From contig JAUIDY010000037.1 in the NCBI GenBank assembly GCA_030428385.1, positions 1-47,132 on the forward strand: a DNA stretch of 47,132 bases, given 5' to 3'. The DNA is from Rhodothermia bacterium (GTDB lineage: Bacteria > Bacteroidota > Rhodothermia > Rhodothermales > JAAAOL01). Under the pieces are notes generated by a model that was given only the letters and a program-made list of their open reading frames with translations, was not told the DNA's origin and made no database searches. The position numbers and the translations under genes were made by a program. This document shows, piece by piece, positions 20,754 to 29,346 of the stretch; within the stretch, counting starts at the first letter, position 1, and each line of letters begins with the position of its first letter.

Positions 20754-20829
20754 GAGAGGGCTGTCGGCTTTTGGCGGTCAGCTTTCGGCAACTTGAATTA
20801 GCAGCGTAGAACACAAGAGTATCGCTGGC

Positions 20830-21189
20830 ATGACTTGCCGAAAATGTGGAAGCTCCGACTGGGGAACATGGACATCCTCTACTTCTGGGAAAGTGCATCG
20901 TTACTGTCGTGCATGTCGCCGTAAACGTGCCCATGCATACTCAGAACGAAAAAGGAATAGTCAAGGCCATCATACTCGGCGGGAGTGGTTGAACAAATTA
21001 GCACAATATGACCACTGTCCACGCTGTAATAGAAAATGGGAATTGATTCCGCCACGTCCTGACAGACGCTATAAATATGTTTGGACAAAAGATCATATTC
21101 TCCCTCTTTCCGCAGGTGGATCCGACAGCATTGAAAACATACAGCCGCTGTGCTATCAGTGTAATTCCTCCAAAGGCCCTCGGTACTAA
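20830..21189 (+). CDS. HNH endonuclease with zinc ribbons
   Basis: 119 residues. An N-terminal zinc ribbon is formed by C3/C6 and C26/C29. A second cysteine pair, C63 and C66, joins C108 and C111 around the HNH core: DHILPLSAGGS (D88-H89), N103, LCYQCN with N112, and K115. It is a compact HNH nuclease resembling those of phages and homing elements. Base composition and codon use (AAA, AAT, TAT frequent) are clearly more AT-rich than gyrB before it, which suggests acquisition by transfer. No attached intron or restriction partner is visible. It starts 76 bases after gyrB. Confidence 0.9.
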   Translation: MTCRKCGSSDWGTWTSSTSGKVHRYCRACRRKRAHAYSERKRNSQGHHTRREWLNKLAQYDHCPRCNRKWELIPPRPDRRYKYVWTKDHILPLSAGGSDSIENIQPLCYQCNSSKGPRY

Positions 21190-21481
21190 TTTCTCAATAC
21201 ACGATCGCCCGACTCAGCCTTGGAACGAGCACCTCAAGCACGATAAATGAAACCGGTACCAGGTAGCGCCACGCTACAAGAGAAGCGAAAAGAGATGGAA
21301 AGCATGGCTTAAATGGGGCACCAGCGTCCCATCCCCGGCCTTGTGCTGGAGGAAGAAGCCCGTGTGTTTAGCCGGTGGGCGAGCAGCACCGCGCCTGTCC
21401 GTTTGCGACGCGTGTGCCGCCCAGCGGGTACGGATCGTGCGGTGGACGGGCTTCGCGGGATTGGATGGGACAAGGCGTTTG

Positions 21482-21503
21482 GTCCTTTCCGCTGTGAAAG
21501 GAC
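21482..21503. repeat. REP-like hairpin A
   Basis: GTCCTTTC (21482-21489) pairs perfectly with GAAAGGAC (21496-21503) around the 6-base loop CGCTGT. TTGG precedes and CCAA follows a few bases away, extending the symmetry. It has the same plan as the hairpin at 21602-21627. Confidence 0.65.
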
Positions 21504-21601
21504 GAAAAACCAACAAGCACGCAGGTTGCGCACTCGCTTCTTAACGAGCATCCACTTCCTCAATGCCACGCTAAGGCAACGGCTCTAGCCAAAGGAGTTG
21601 A

Positions 21602-21627
21602 TGGTTCTTTCAGGGACGAAAGAACCA
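21602..21627. repeat. REP-like hairpin B
   Basis: TGGTTCTTTC (21602-21611) pairs perfectly with GAAAGAACCA (21618-21627) around the 6-base loop AGGGAC. The stem differs from hairpin A by a compensated C/T and G/A change, so the structure is conserved while the sequence varies. That argues for a structured repeat family. Confidence 0.65.
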
Positions 21628-21878
21628 AAGTCCCGCCGCCTCCGAAACCCGCGAACCCCGATCCGGCCCCACCTACTCCGTACCCAACGGGCACAAAACA
21701 CGACCCAAACTGAAACGTCACGGAGGCGGCATTGGTGCTCATTTCCAGCGCTGCGCCATTCGTGAACCGTTTGAGGGAGGCACCCCTGCAAGAACGAGGC
21801 ACCCGCATCCCTCGAAATACCGTCGCCCTCCCACGCGTGCGAACAAACGGAGACAACCACACGACAAACTCATCTGGT

Positions 21879-22412
21879 TCACTCCAACGGAACCCCGATG
21901 CCTTCACAATAAATGAAGAACGAACGGATGGGGCGCGGAGGCACCGCATACCGGTCGAACACGTGCGATTTTCCGACCCGCACCGAAAATCCCGGCAGCC
22001 ATTCCTGAAACAGCGGTGTGAGAGGCGACGGTCCCCACGTCACGTTTCGCAGTTCGACGGGAAACGCCGTCCCGTTGCGGTTGGGCGTATGCAGATACGT
22101 GGCATCCTCTCCGGCGTCTCGTCCAGAAAGGTAGATCCATGTTTGAAAGGGTGTGGAAAACTGCTCTGACGCGGCAGCGATCTTTTGGAATACCGTGACC
22201 AGTGCCCGCAGGTGTTCTCGGCGGTACCGCCACCGCAGGTTGCCCCAGCCCCGCCAATCGGCGTGATAGTGCCACAGGTCCCACCAATCATCGGAGGCAG
22301 GATGGATAGCGAAATGCGCGGCATCGTGATGCACGCGCCGAAAGTACGCCTTCTTCCCGCGAAAATGCTTCCGTGGCGCTTGCCCCCTCGATGTCATCAG
22401 TTCCGGGATCAT
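21879..22412 (-). CDS. Conserved-looking hypothetical protein rich in aromatic residues
   Basis: 177 residues from the ATG at 22412; a second ATG five codons in is possible. The sequence is Trp, Tyr, His and Arg rich (DDWWDLWHYHADWRGWGN, LRWRYRREHLRALVTVFQKI). Later it contains DAGEDATYLHTPNRNGTAFPVEL and ends FIYCEGIGVPLE. It has the look of a real folded protein, and I believe similar proteins occur scattered in bacterial genomes as unknowns, sometimes near nucleases or toxins. I cannot assign a function. The gene is single, in a variable-looking region after the HNH gene. Confidence 0.65.
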   Translation of the reverse strand: MIPELMTSRGQAPRKHFRGKKAYFRRVHHDAAHFAIHPASDDWWDLWHYHADWRGWGNLRWRYRREHLRALVTVFQKIAAASEQFSTPFQTWIYLSGRDAGEDATYLHTPNRNGTAFPVELRNVTWGPSPLTPLFQEWLPGFSVRVGKSHVFDRYAVPPRPIRSFFIYCEGIGVPLE

Positions 22413-22473
22413 TGTTGGTCAAACGATTAAGGCAGCGTCTTGGAATAAGTGCGGGCAGCCTCTGAATAAGCGC

Positions 22474-24030
22474 CTACACTTCTTCCGAGGCCTCATCGGC
22501 GTGCCACGCCACCCCGTAGAGGTCACGGCGGCGGTCGTGCCAGTTGTGTACGGTGCCCTGGCGACGGTGCCTGCGCAGCGCTTGTGTGTCCAACTCATGC
22601 ACCAGCACCGTCTCTACATTGGCGGTGGCCTGCGCCGCTATTCCGTCGCGGGCAAACGCCACATCCGACGGCGTGTAGACGCCCGACTGGGCGTAGTGGA
22701 TGTCGGCGTTGTCGACGAACGGCAGGTTGCCCACACAGCCCGCCGTGACGGTGTACACGTGGTTTTCGATGCACCGCGCCTGGGCGCAAAGCTGCACGCG
22801 CTGGTGCCCATAGCGGTCGTGTGTGTTGTAGGGCACAAAGATAATACGCGCCCCTTTGGCCGCCAGATAACGCGCCAGTTCGGGGAACTGAACGTCGTAA
22901 CAGATGAGAATACCAATCGGCCCCCGGTCGGTGGGAAAGACGTGCAAGCCGTGGCCGCCCCGTACGCCCCACCAGCGCGCCTCGTTGGGCGTCACATGGA
23001 GCTTGTACTGCCGGTCGATGCTGCCATCGCGGCGAAACAGGTGGGCCACATTGTACAGCGTCTGATCTTCGAGGATAAACTGGCTCCCCCCGATTATGTT
23101 GATGTTGTAGCGCACGGCCAGGTCAGCCATCACCCGCAGGTAGTCGGGTGTGAGGTTGGCCAGTTCACGCGCCGCCGTGCCGGGCCGGTTGGCGTCCACC
23201 AGCGAGAGCAACTGGAGCGTAAACAGTTCGGGAAACACCACGAAGTCCGAGCGATAGTCGCTGGCGGTATCGACGAAGAACTCACACTGGGTGGCGAACT
23301 CCTCAAAGCTTCCGATGCGGCGCATCATAAATTGCACCACCGCCACCCGCACCCGCTGGATGGTCTGCTGATGACGCCCTTTCACGGGCCGATAATCCAG
23401 GTTCACCCATTCAAGGTGGGTGGCATACCCGGCCGAGTCCACATCGGACGGCAGGTAATCGTCGATGATGGCTTTTAGCACAAACCCATTGGCGAGTTGG
23501 GCGGTCAGCACGGGATCGTAGAGCCGTTTTGCCATCACCGCCTCGATGTAGGCGTGCACGGTCAGGTCTTCCCGATGAGCGGCATAGCCAGGAATGCGTC
23601 CGCCCACCATAATCCGCGCCAACCCCAACCGCCGGCACAACTGCTTGCGGGCGTCATAGAGGCGGCGGGCCAGCTTCATGCTACGGAAGTCCGGGTGCAC
23701 CTGCATCTCGATGCCATAGAGCGTGTCGCCTTCGGGGTCGTGGTTAGCAATGGTTCCATGATCGCTGATCACGTCGAAGTCGTGCCAGTCGGTATAGTCC
23801 GCATAATCCACCACGAGACTCGACGCCGTCGCGACAAGGGCCCCGTCGATCTCGATGCCGATTTGTCCTTCGGGAAACGTCTCCACATGGTTGCGGAACT
23901 GTGCTGCTGTCCATGACGCCATGCCCGGAAAGCAGACCTGTTGCAGAGAAGCGACCGCTTCGTAGTCAGTCGCCTCCAGCGTACGTAAGACGAGGCGGGT
24001 CTCGAAGTCTTCGATGGCTATTTTTTCCAA
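22474..24030 (-). CDS. Fused GNAT acetyltransferase and carbon-nitrogen hydrolase
   Basis: 518 residues. The N-terminal half (about 11-200) is a GNAT fold with YGIEMQVHPDFRSMKLARRLYDARKQ-type acetyl-CoA-binding sequence (residues 105-130). The C-terminal half (about 225-510) is a nitrilase-superfamily domain with an intact triad: E268 in FPELF, K343 in YKLHVTPNE and C377 in ICYDVQFPE. This fusion is a recognised protein type in many bacteria ('bifunctional GNAT/carbon-nitrogen hydrolase'), but its substrate is not established. A plausible activity is coupled hydrolysis of an amide and acetylation of the released amine. The gene stands last in a long minus-strand run, 122 bases after the GH2 gene. 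Confidence 0.93.
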   Translation of the reverse strand: MEKIAIEDFETRLVLRTLEATDYEAVASLQQVCFPGMASWTAAQFRNHVETFPEGQIGIEIDGALVATASSLVVDYADYTDWHDFDVISDHGTIANHDPEGDTLYGIEMQVHPDFRSMKLARRLYDARKQLCRRLGLARIMVGGRIPGYAAHREDLTVHAYIEAVMAKRLYDPVLTAQLANGFVLKAIIDDYLPSDVDSAGYATHLEWVNLDYRPVKGRHQQTIQRVRVAVVQFMMRRIGSFEEFATQCEFFVDTASDYRSDFVVFPELFTLQLLSLVDANRPGTAARELANLTPDYLRVMADLAVRYNINIIGGSQFILEDQTLYNVAHLFRRDGSIDRQYKLHVTPNEARWWGVRGGHGLHVFPTDRGPIGILICYDVQFPELARYLAAKGARIIFVPYNTHDRYGHQRVQLCAQARCIENHVYTVTAGCVGNLPFVDNADIHYAQSGVYTPSDVAFARDGIAAQATANVETVLVHELDTQALRRHRRQGTVHNWHDRRRDLYGVAWHADEASEEV

Positions 24031-24152
24031 GGGTAGGCTCTTCGTTGATTGGCGGTAGGGATTCCTTTTCTCCCAACAGAGATTCGGCGGCGGCCCAGCA
24101 AACCACGCATGGGCTCCTCAGGTCCAGGATTCCGAAAAAAATGGCTGTCCCC

Positions 24153-27005
24153 TCAACGACTTCCTGCCGTGGCTTTTAAGGTGAGGCGCACGGTGGGGTC
24201 AAGCGGATAGCGGCCAAAGCGTGCGCCGTAGATTGCCAGCCCGCCCGGCAGCGCCTCGTCCACCTCCAGTTGCACCGCCAACACGCCTGTTTCGGCGGCC
24301 CGCCGTACGGCTTCGGGCGGTAGCGGCGCTTCGATCAGGTAGCCATAGGATCCCGCCTCGCGTAGCTTGCGGTCGCGGAGTTGGCTGTGCCAGGAAAGGA
24401 TGCCCCGGTGGTCCGCCGGATCGTCGGGCAGCTCGTAGCGCCCCGCCACCATCCCGTTCGCCCGCACTGTCACGGCGCTGGGAAACGGCGTCTCGTCCGT
24501 CATCGGGTACGCGTTCGGGTTGCGGCTGGGATCGTGCAGGCCGCCGCCGCGCATGTAGTCGCCGCCGCCCTGCGTGGCATCATCGCGGTCTTTGCCATAG
24601 AGTTGCTTGGCCGAGGCTTCGACGAGAAAGACGGCGTTTTCTACCTCGGCGGGGGCCATCTCATCGGGCCACGAAAGATGATAGGTAAAGTGTCCCGCCC
24701 CCGCGCCATTGACTTTGAGTCCGTCGAGCACGTCCCACGTTTTTAACGACCACGCGGCCTCTTCGAAAGCGGCGGGGGCAACACGCAACAGCCGGACTTG
24801 CTGTCCGCGGTCTAGCGTCATCCGTTCGGGCACGGTGCCTGCTACAACAAACGTCGTAAAGTTGCGCTGCAAGACCGCCCCACCCGCGTCTTTGAGCATC
24901 GTCGTGAGTACGGCTACGCCCGGCTCATCGGGCATGGTGACCGTCAGCGGCGCGAGCGCCTCCGACATCCACGGGCGATAGGGGATACGGCGCATCGAGG
25001 TCGCATAGGTCTTCTTCTCGCCGAGGGTGTTCCAGCCGTAGAGTTCGGTATGCAGCGTGAGCGAATCGCCGTAGGCGCGGCGTCCCGTCAGGAAGGACGC
25101 CCAAAGCGGCACGTCTACCACCTCGCCCACACCGGCTTCCTGACTCAGGTTGGCGGGGTCACCGACGGCGAGATAGAGCGGGGCGTGGAGGTCACGCAGC
25201 GTCATGCCGTCGGCCAGGCCGTCCAGGCCGGTGATCTTGTCCGAGCGGTCGTAGCGCCAGTAACCGTTCCACTCGTTGATGACGTCGTGGTGCTCCGTGT
25301 ACAGCCATCCGGCCACCTTCGGGTGGCGACGAAAGGCGTTGATGGCGCGGTGGTAATCCCACGTATAGTCAATGTCGCCCGTCGAACCCTGGTAGCCCCA
25401 CACGTTGCCGAACTCGCTGTTGAGGTTCGGCTCGTGGTCCTGCTGATAGCCGGGTTCGAAGTTCCAGGTGGACCCCGGCGTCGTGCCCGCACTGATGCTG
25501 TCGAGGACGGTGGACCACGCCCAGCCGGGCAGGTAGGCGTGCCAGGTGTTGAGGTCGGTCACCGTATGCCCTACGCCGCAGCAGACCGAATTGTCTTCAA
25601 CGAGGCGGCTCGGGTCTAACGCTCGGGCACGTTCCACCAGTTCGACGACCCATTCCTGCGTCTCGGGCAGGTACCGGCGCTGCGTTTCGCCTTCCGGGGT
25701 GGTTACGTCGGTGTACAGGCCCCAGGTTTCGTTAAACAGGATCCACGAAAAGATCGACGGGTGGTTGTGGTCGCGGCGCATCATCTGTTCCATCGCGTAC
25801 TCCACTTCTTGCCGCTGCTCAGGCGTTGGTTCGCCCCAGCCATTCGGCACGTCGGCCATCATGAGCATGCCGAGGCGGTCGGCCCAGTACAGCTTGCGCG
25901 GGAGGGGCACCTTGATATGGACGCGCAGCCCGTTGAGCCCAATCTGTCGTGCCCGCAGCACCTCGTCGCGTACGAAGTCATCGTCGGGAAAAGTGTAAAA
26001 TCCGTCGGGGTGGTACGCCTGATCGAGAGCCAGTTGCAGGTACACCGGTTCGCCGTTGAGCGCCACGTAGCGGTCGTCGGAGCCGGGCCGGTCCACCACC
26101 GAGATCGTGCGCATGCCGAAGTAGGTGTGGACCTCATCGGCCACCACCGTCGGGCCGGTCACACGGGCGGAAACTTCGTAGAGAAACGGGTCATCCAGCG
26201 ACCAGAGATGCGGGTCGGGAACCGGCACCGTGAACGTGAGGCGGTCGCTTCCTTGCGGGATGGGATGCGCCACCTCCGGCAGGCCGGTGTTGGAGAAACG
26301 GAGCGTCAGCGTGAGGGCTTCGGACGCCGGTTCGAGCAGGTGCGCCGCGACCATCACTTCCTCGGCTTCCACATGGGGCGTGACGTGCAACACGTCGAGC
26401 GGGGCGGTGCCGCGGGCTTCGAGGTAGGGGGTCTGCCAGATGCCGCGTGCGTCGCCGTAGCCCTGCTTGCCTTCTAGCGTAAACGGGCGTTCCACATCGT
26501 CCACGCGGATCACCAGTTGATGCGCCGTGCCTGCTTGCACATGGGGCGTCAACTCGAACGAAAATGGCGTGTAGCCACCCTGATGCGTGCCCAGTTCCAC
26601 GCCATCGAGCCACGCGGTCGTGAACCAGTCGGCAGCGCCTACGGTCAGAAAAACGCGCTGCTCCGCCCAGTCATCGGGAATGGTGATCGTGCGGGCATAC
26701 CACCCGATTTCGGCTTCATCGGCGAGGCCGGAAAGCGGCGCGCCCCACGGAAACGGCACCATGATCTCGCGGTCGAAGCCGTCGGTGGCCGTGGCCCAGT
26801 TTTCCTGGATCCCCACGTCGTCTGGATCAAAGCGAAACGCCCAGGTGCCGTTGAGGTTGAGCCAGCCTGGCCGTGCGAAATCGGGACGGGGATGCTCAGG
26901 CAGCGGAATCTCGGATATGCCCTGCGCGGCACACGGCAGGAACGCGCCGGGTACCGTTGCGAGAAAGAGGACGAAGACAAGGAGGGCGTGGATCAAGCGT
27001 GGCAT
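24153..27005 (-). CDS. Secreted glycoside hydrolase family 2 enzyme
   Basis: 950 residues from the ATG at 27005, chosen because GGGGAAG lies just upstream and a Sec signal peptide follows (HALLVFVLFLATVPGAF). An in-frame start 30 codons earlier would bury the signal. GH2 domains in order: sugar-binding jelly roll (about 40-200, LNLNGTWAFRFDP, GGYTPFSFELT), immunoglobulin-like domain, TIM barrel with acid/base E426 in FNETWG and probable nucleophile E531 in NSEFGN, and a large extra C-terminal beta region. Activities in this family include beta-galactosidase, beta-glucuronidase and beta-mannosidase; the substrate is not determined. It probably acts in the periplasm or outside the cell. Confidence 0.9.
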   Translation of the reverse strand: MPRLIHALLVFVLFLATVPGAFLPCAAQGISEIPLPEHPRPDFARPGWLNLNGTWAFRFDPDDVGIQENWATATDGFDREIMVPFPWGAPLSGLADEAEIGWYARTITIPDDWAEQRVFLTVGAADWFTTAWLDGVELGTHQGGYTPFSFELTPHVQAGTAHQLVIRVDDVERPFTLEGKQGYGDARGIWQTPYLEARGTAPLDVLHVTPHVEAEEVMVAAHLLEPASEALTLTLRFSNTGLPEVAHPIPQGSDRLTFTVPVPDPHLWSLDDPFLYEVSARVTGPTVVADEVHTYFGMRTISVVDRPGSDDRYVALNGEPVYLQLALDQAYHPDGFYTFPDDDFVRDEVLRARQIGLNGLRVHIKVPLPRKLYWADRLGMLMMADVPNGWGEPTPEQRQEVEYAMEQMMRRDHNHPSIFSWILFNETWGLYTDVTTPEGETQRRYLPETQEWVVELVERARALDPSRLVEDNSVCCGVGHTVTDLNTWHAYLPGWAWSTVLDSISAGTTPGSTWNFEPGYQQDHEPNLNSEFGNVWGYQGSTGDIDYTWDYHRAINAFRRHPKVAGWLYTEHHDVINEWNGYWRYDRSDKITGLDGLADGMTLRDLHAPLYLAVGDPANLSQEAGVGEVVDVPLWASFLTGRRAYGDSLTLHTELYGWNTLGEKKTYATSMRRIPYRPWMSEALAPLTVTMPDEPGVAVLTTMLKDAGGAVLQRNFTTFVVAGTVPERMTLDRGQQVRLLRVAPAAFEEAAWSLKTWDVLDGLKVNGAGAGHFTYHLSWPDEMAPAEVENAVFLVEASAKQLYGKDRDDATQGGGDYMRGGGLHDPSRNPNAYPMTDETPFPSAVTVRANGMVAGRYELPDDPADHRGILSWHSQLRDRKLREAGSYGYLIEAPLPPEAVRRAAETGVLAVQLEVDEALPGGLAIYGARFGRYPLDPTVRLTLKATAGSR

Positions 27006-27226
27006 TTTTTCTTCCCCAATGAATGTGGCGGTTGGGAATCCGGAAAGTATAAAAACGCGGACATATTTCCGCCGCAGGCTTATCTTGCGGCTCATCTCTC
27101 AAAGACCGCTGTACTAAACCAGGGGTAAGGTCACAGTCGCTATGACGCACGGCTGGAGACCCCGTGAAACACGGGCACCTCAGGCGTTGCGGGCACTTGC
27201 TGAAACGTTGGTTCTATCGCCTCCTT

Positions 27227-28663
27227 TCACTGAGCACTCCCCGACGCTGCGGCCATCGCCTGAAGCGCTGCTACCTGCCCTTGCCGTGCATAGTCAGCGG
27301 CTTCGGCGAGGATGCGGGCGGCCTCCTGCGGCGCATGGAATCCCATCGAGTTCTCCGCCGCGATGTAATCGAGCCGCCACTGGGCCTTGCGTTGCAGGTC
27401 GCGGGCTTCTTCGAGTTGGGCGTCGGTGGCCCCGGCTTGCTGCGCCGCTTCGATGGCGTCGAGTTGGTCCATCAAGGCGTCGGCGCTACGCTGGAGCAGG
27501 TTGAAGTTGCGCGTCTGGATGGCATCGACGCGCGCGAGGATTTCGTCCTCTTCTACATGGTGGCACGTCTGGCAGGCGCGGTTGACGTTAAGCAGCGGGC
27601 TGCGTACCCAGTGATCCGAGACCTTGGTGGCACCGTCGCGCTGGTACGGCATGTGGCAGTCGGCGCACGCCACGCCCGCCCGCGAGTGGATGCCCTGCGC
27701 CCATAGTTCAAACTCGGGGTGCTGCACCTTCAGGATTTTGGCTCCCGTCTCGGCGTGGGTATAGTCAAAGAACGGCGTGCCGTCGGGAAGGGTCTTTGCG
27801 TCCCAGTGGGCCTCCAGGTCCTCCATGCCGAGCCCGTTGCTCCACGGAAACTCGAGCGGGAAGGCGCTGCCGCAGTAGTATTCCACATGGCACTGTCCGC
27901 ACACAAACGACCGCATCTCGGTGCGGGTGGCGAGGAGGTTGGGGTCATACGGCACGACCCGGTCTGTGGCACGCCAGCGTTCGATGGACGGCATCTGTGG
28001 CAGGGGCGCCTCGGAGGCAGCCAGCGCCTGAATCCCCTTGATGAAGCCGGGGCGCGTCACGCGGAGCGCCATCGACTCGGGGCTGTGACAGTCTACGCAC
28101 GACACCGGGTGGGCATGGCCGCTGTCGTGCAGCATCGTGTTCAGTTCTTCGTACGACATCGCGTTCGTCTGCTCGAAGCCCGCCATCGCATCGCCGTTGC
28201 CCAGTTCGCGGTACAGCGGCATCACCGAGGCATGGCAGTGCAGGCACGAACCCGACTGCGGCTTGGTCTGGCGTTCGGTGTCTTCCTGATCGGTGAGCAT
28301 GTAGGCATGGCCCCGGCGATCGCGGTAGTCGATGGAAAAGGCATAGCCGCGAAACATGCGCTGGAGCCACGGGTCGCGCTCGATCTTCGACTCGGGCAGC
28401 GCCTCGCTGCCGCCGTGCCCACCAAAACGCGTCCGTGTGGAGAGCGCCGTCAGTTCATACGACTCGTACTGCTTGGGCCAGTTGATGCCCCACTTCGCCG
28501 GGTCGGTGTCGTCTTCGGTCACTTCCACGAGGCTGACATGGGTCGTCCGGGCTTCGCTCTGGCGCTCGAAGATATTAAACAGCAAGGCGGTCACAGCAGC
28601 AGTGGCCACGGCCACGATCACGATGAGTGTACCGTACCAGACGCGGGATTTGGAGCGGGTCAT
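27227..28663 (-). CDS. nrfA: Ammonia-forming cytochrome c nitrite reductase NrfA
   Basis: 478 residues. A membrane or signal helix lies at about 10-30. Five haem motifs: CLHCH 140-144, CVDCH 189-193, CGQCH 255-259, CADCH 333-337 and CQTCH 364-368. The first is the active-site haem; in classical NrfA it is CxxCK, and here it is CxxCH. Active-site residues seem kept: Arg near 204 (LRVTRPGF), Tyr in CHVEYYC (262/263) and His 315 in [13 protein letters not shown]. The enzyme reduces nitrite to ammonium with six electrons in the periplasm. It overlaps nrfH by four bases (ATGA), so translation is coupled. Confidence 0.95.
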   Translation of the reverse strand: MTRSKSRVWYGTLIVIVAVATAAVTALLFNIFERQSEARTTHVSLVEVTEDDTDPAKWGINWPKQYESYELTALSTRTRFGGHGGSEALPESKIERDPWLQRMFRGYAFSIDYRDRRGHAYMLTDQEDTERQTKPQSGSCLHCHASVMPLYRELGNGDAMAGFEQTNAMSYEELNTMLHDSGHAHPVSCVDCHSPESMALRVTRPGFIKGIQALAASEAPLPQMPSIERWRATDRVVPYDPNLLATRTEMRSFVCGQCHVEYYCGSAFPLEFPWSNGLGMEDLEAHWDAKTLPDGTPFFDYTHAETGAKILKVQHPEFELWAQGIHSRAGVACADCHMPYQRDGATKVSDHWVRSPLLNVNRACQTCHHVEEDEILARVDAIQTRNFNLLQRSADALMDQLDAIEAAQQAGATDAQLEEARDLQRKAQWRLDYIAAENSMGFHAPQEAARILAEAADYARQGQVAALQAMAAASGSAQ

Positions 28664-29223
28664 TCGGAGGGGTTGTTTTCGGATGGTGGAGGTAAAGCCG
28701 AGGCGTGAACGGGCTCGTATTTTCCAAGTCCCACCGTTTCGCCATGCCCCACGGAGCGGTGGCAGTGCAGGCAGTTCGCGCCTGGCTCCTCGGCGGGTGC
28801 GGTGAGCAGCAGGTCATGCACCGCCGCCTCGTGGCAGTGCATACAGTTTTCGTGCAGGATCCGCTGGTTGCGCGCGCGGATAAAGATCGGCTCGTGGAAA
28901 TCCTGCAACGTAAAGGCTTTAGAATGCAGGAAGCCGTTTTCGCCCTTTGCCAGCCATTTGGCGACGAACGAATGCGGCAGGTGGCAGTCCACACACGTCG
29001 CCACCGTGTGGTGGCTTGCCTTCTGCCACGAATCGAACTGCGGCTGCATGATGTGGCAGTTGGCGCACGCCGCCGGGTCTTTGCTGAAATACGCCAGCCC
29101 GCGGCCATAATGGAACGTAAACGCACCAAGCCCGATCAGCACACCCAGCATAACGGTCAGGATCACAGGAGCCCAGGCGGCCTGTGCCGTGCGGGCTTCC
29201 GGTGGGAGAGGGGATTTGTCCAT
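28660..29223 (-). CDS. nrfH: NrfH, tetrahaem quinol dehydrogenase of the nitrite reductase complex
   Basis: 187 residues from the ATG at 29223; a GTG at 29250 would add nine residues. One N-terminal membrane anchor ([18 protein letters not shown]) precedes four haem motifs: CANCH followed by IM (the Met-ligated type of NapC/NirT proteins), CVDCH, CMHCH and CLHCH. NrfH takes electrons from menaquinol and passes them to NrfA. The conserved DSWQKASHH and ENCMHCHE blocks fit the family. It directly precedes nrfA in the same operon, the standard NrfHA arrangement. No ccm maturation genes are in the window. Confidence 0.95.
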   Translation of the reverse strand: MDKSPLPPEARTAQAAWAPVILTVMLGVLIGLGAFTFHYGRGLAYFSKDPAACANCHIMQPQFDSWQKASHHTVATCVDCHLPHSFVAKWLAKGENGFLHSKAFTLQDFHEPIFIRARNQRILHENCMHCHEAAVHDLLLTAPAEEPGANCLHCHRSVGHGETVGLGKYEPVHASALPPPSENNPSE

Positions 29224-29346
29224 GGAGAGGGGATGTTGCCGGATCGCCACCCTCGTGTGGGAGAGGGGGGTTTATGGGTATGGGTGCACACGCACATTAA
29301 CAAAAAGCATGGCAGAGATCAACAGGAGCGATTCCCTTCCCAAAAA

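Larger units (their letters stand above)
21190..21878. other. Gene-poor stretch with two related hairpins
   Basis: In this 689-base stretch open frames exist on both strands (for example 21309-21569 minus and 21560-21949 minus), but none has a believable protein sequence: they are rich in Arg/Ser/Pro with no domain. The clear structures are two hairpins at 21482-21503 and 21602-21627. It reads like repeat-type intergenic DNA, not a broken gene. Confidence 0.5.

Noticed and set aside
20760-20795. Short direct repeats GTCGGCTTTTGGCGGTCAGC-like after gyrB as a terminator
   Set aside because: The strings are tandem, not inverted, and no T-run follows; too short to call a repeat family from one copy.
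21190-21878. Broken gene or pseudogene after the HNH nuclease
   Set aside because: None of the frames on either strand resembles a known protein or a frameshifted one; structure is limited to two hairpins.
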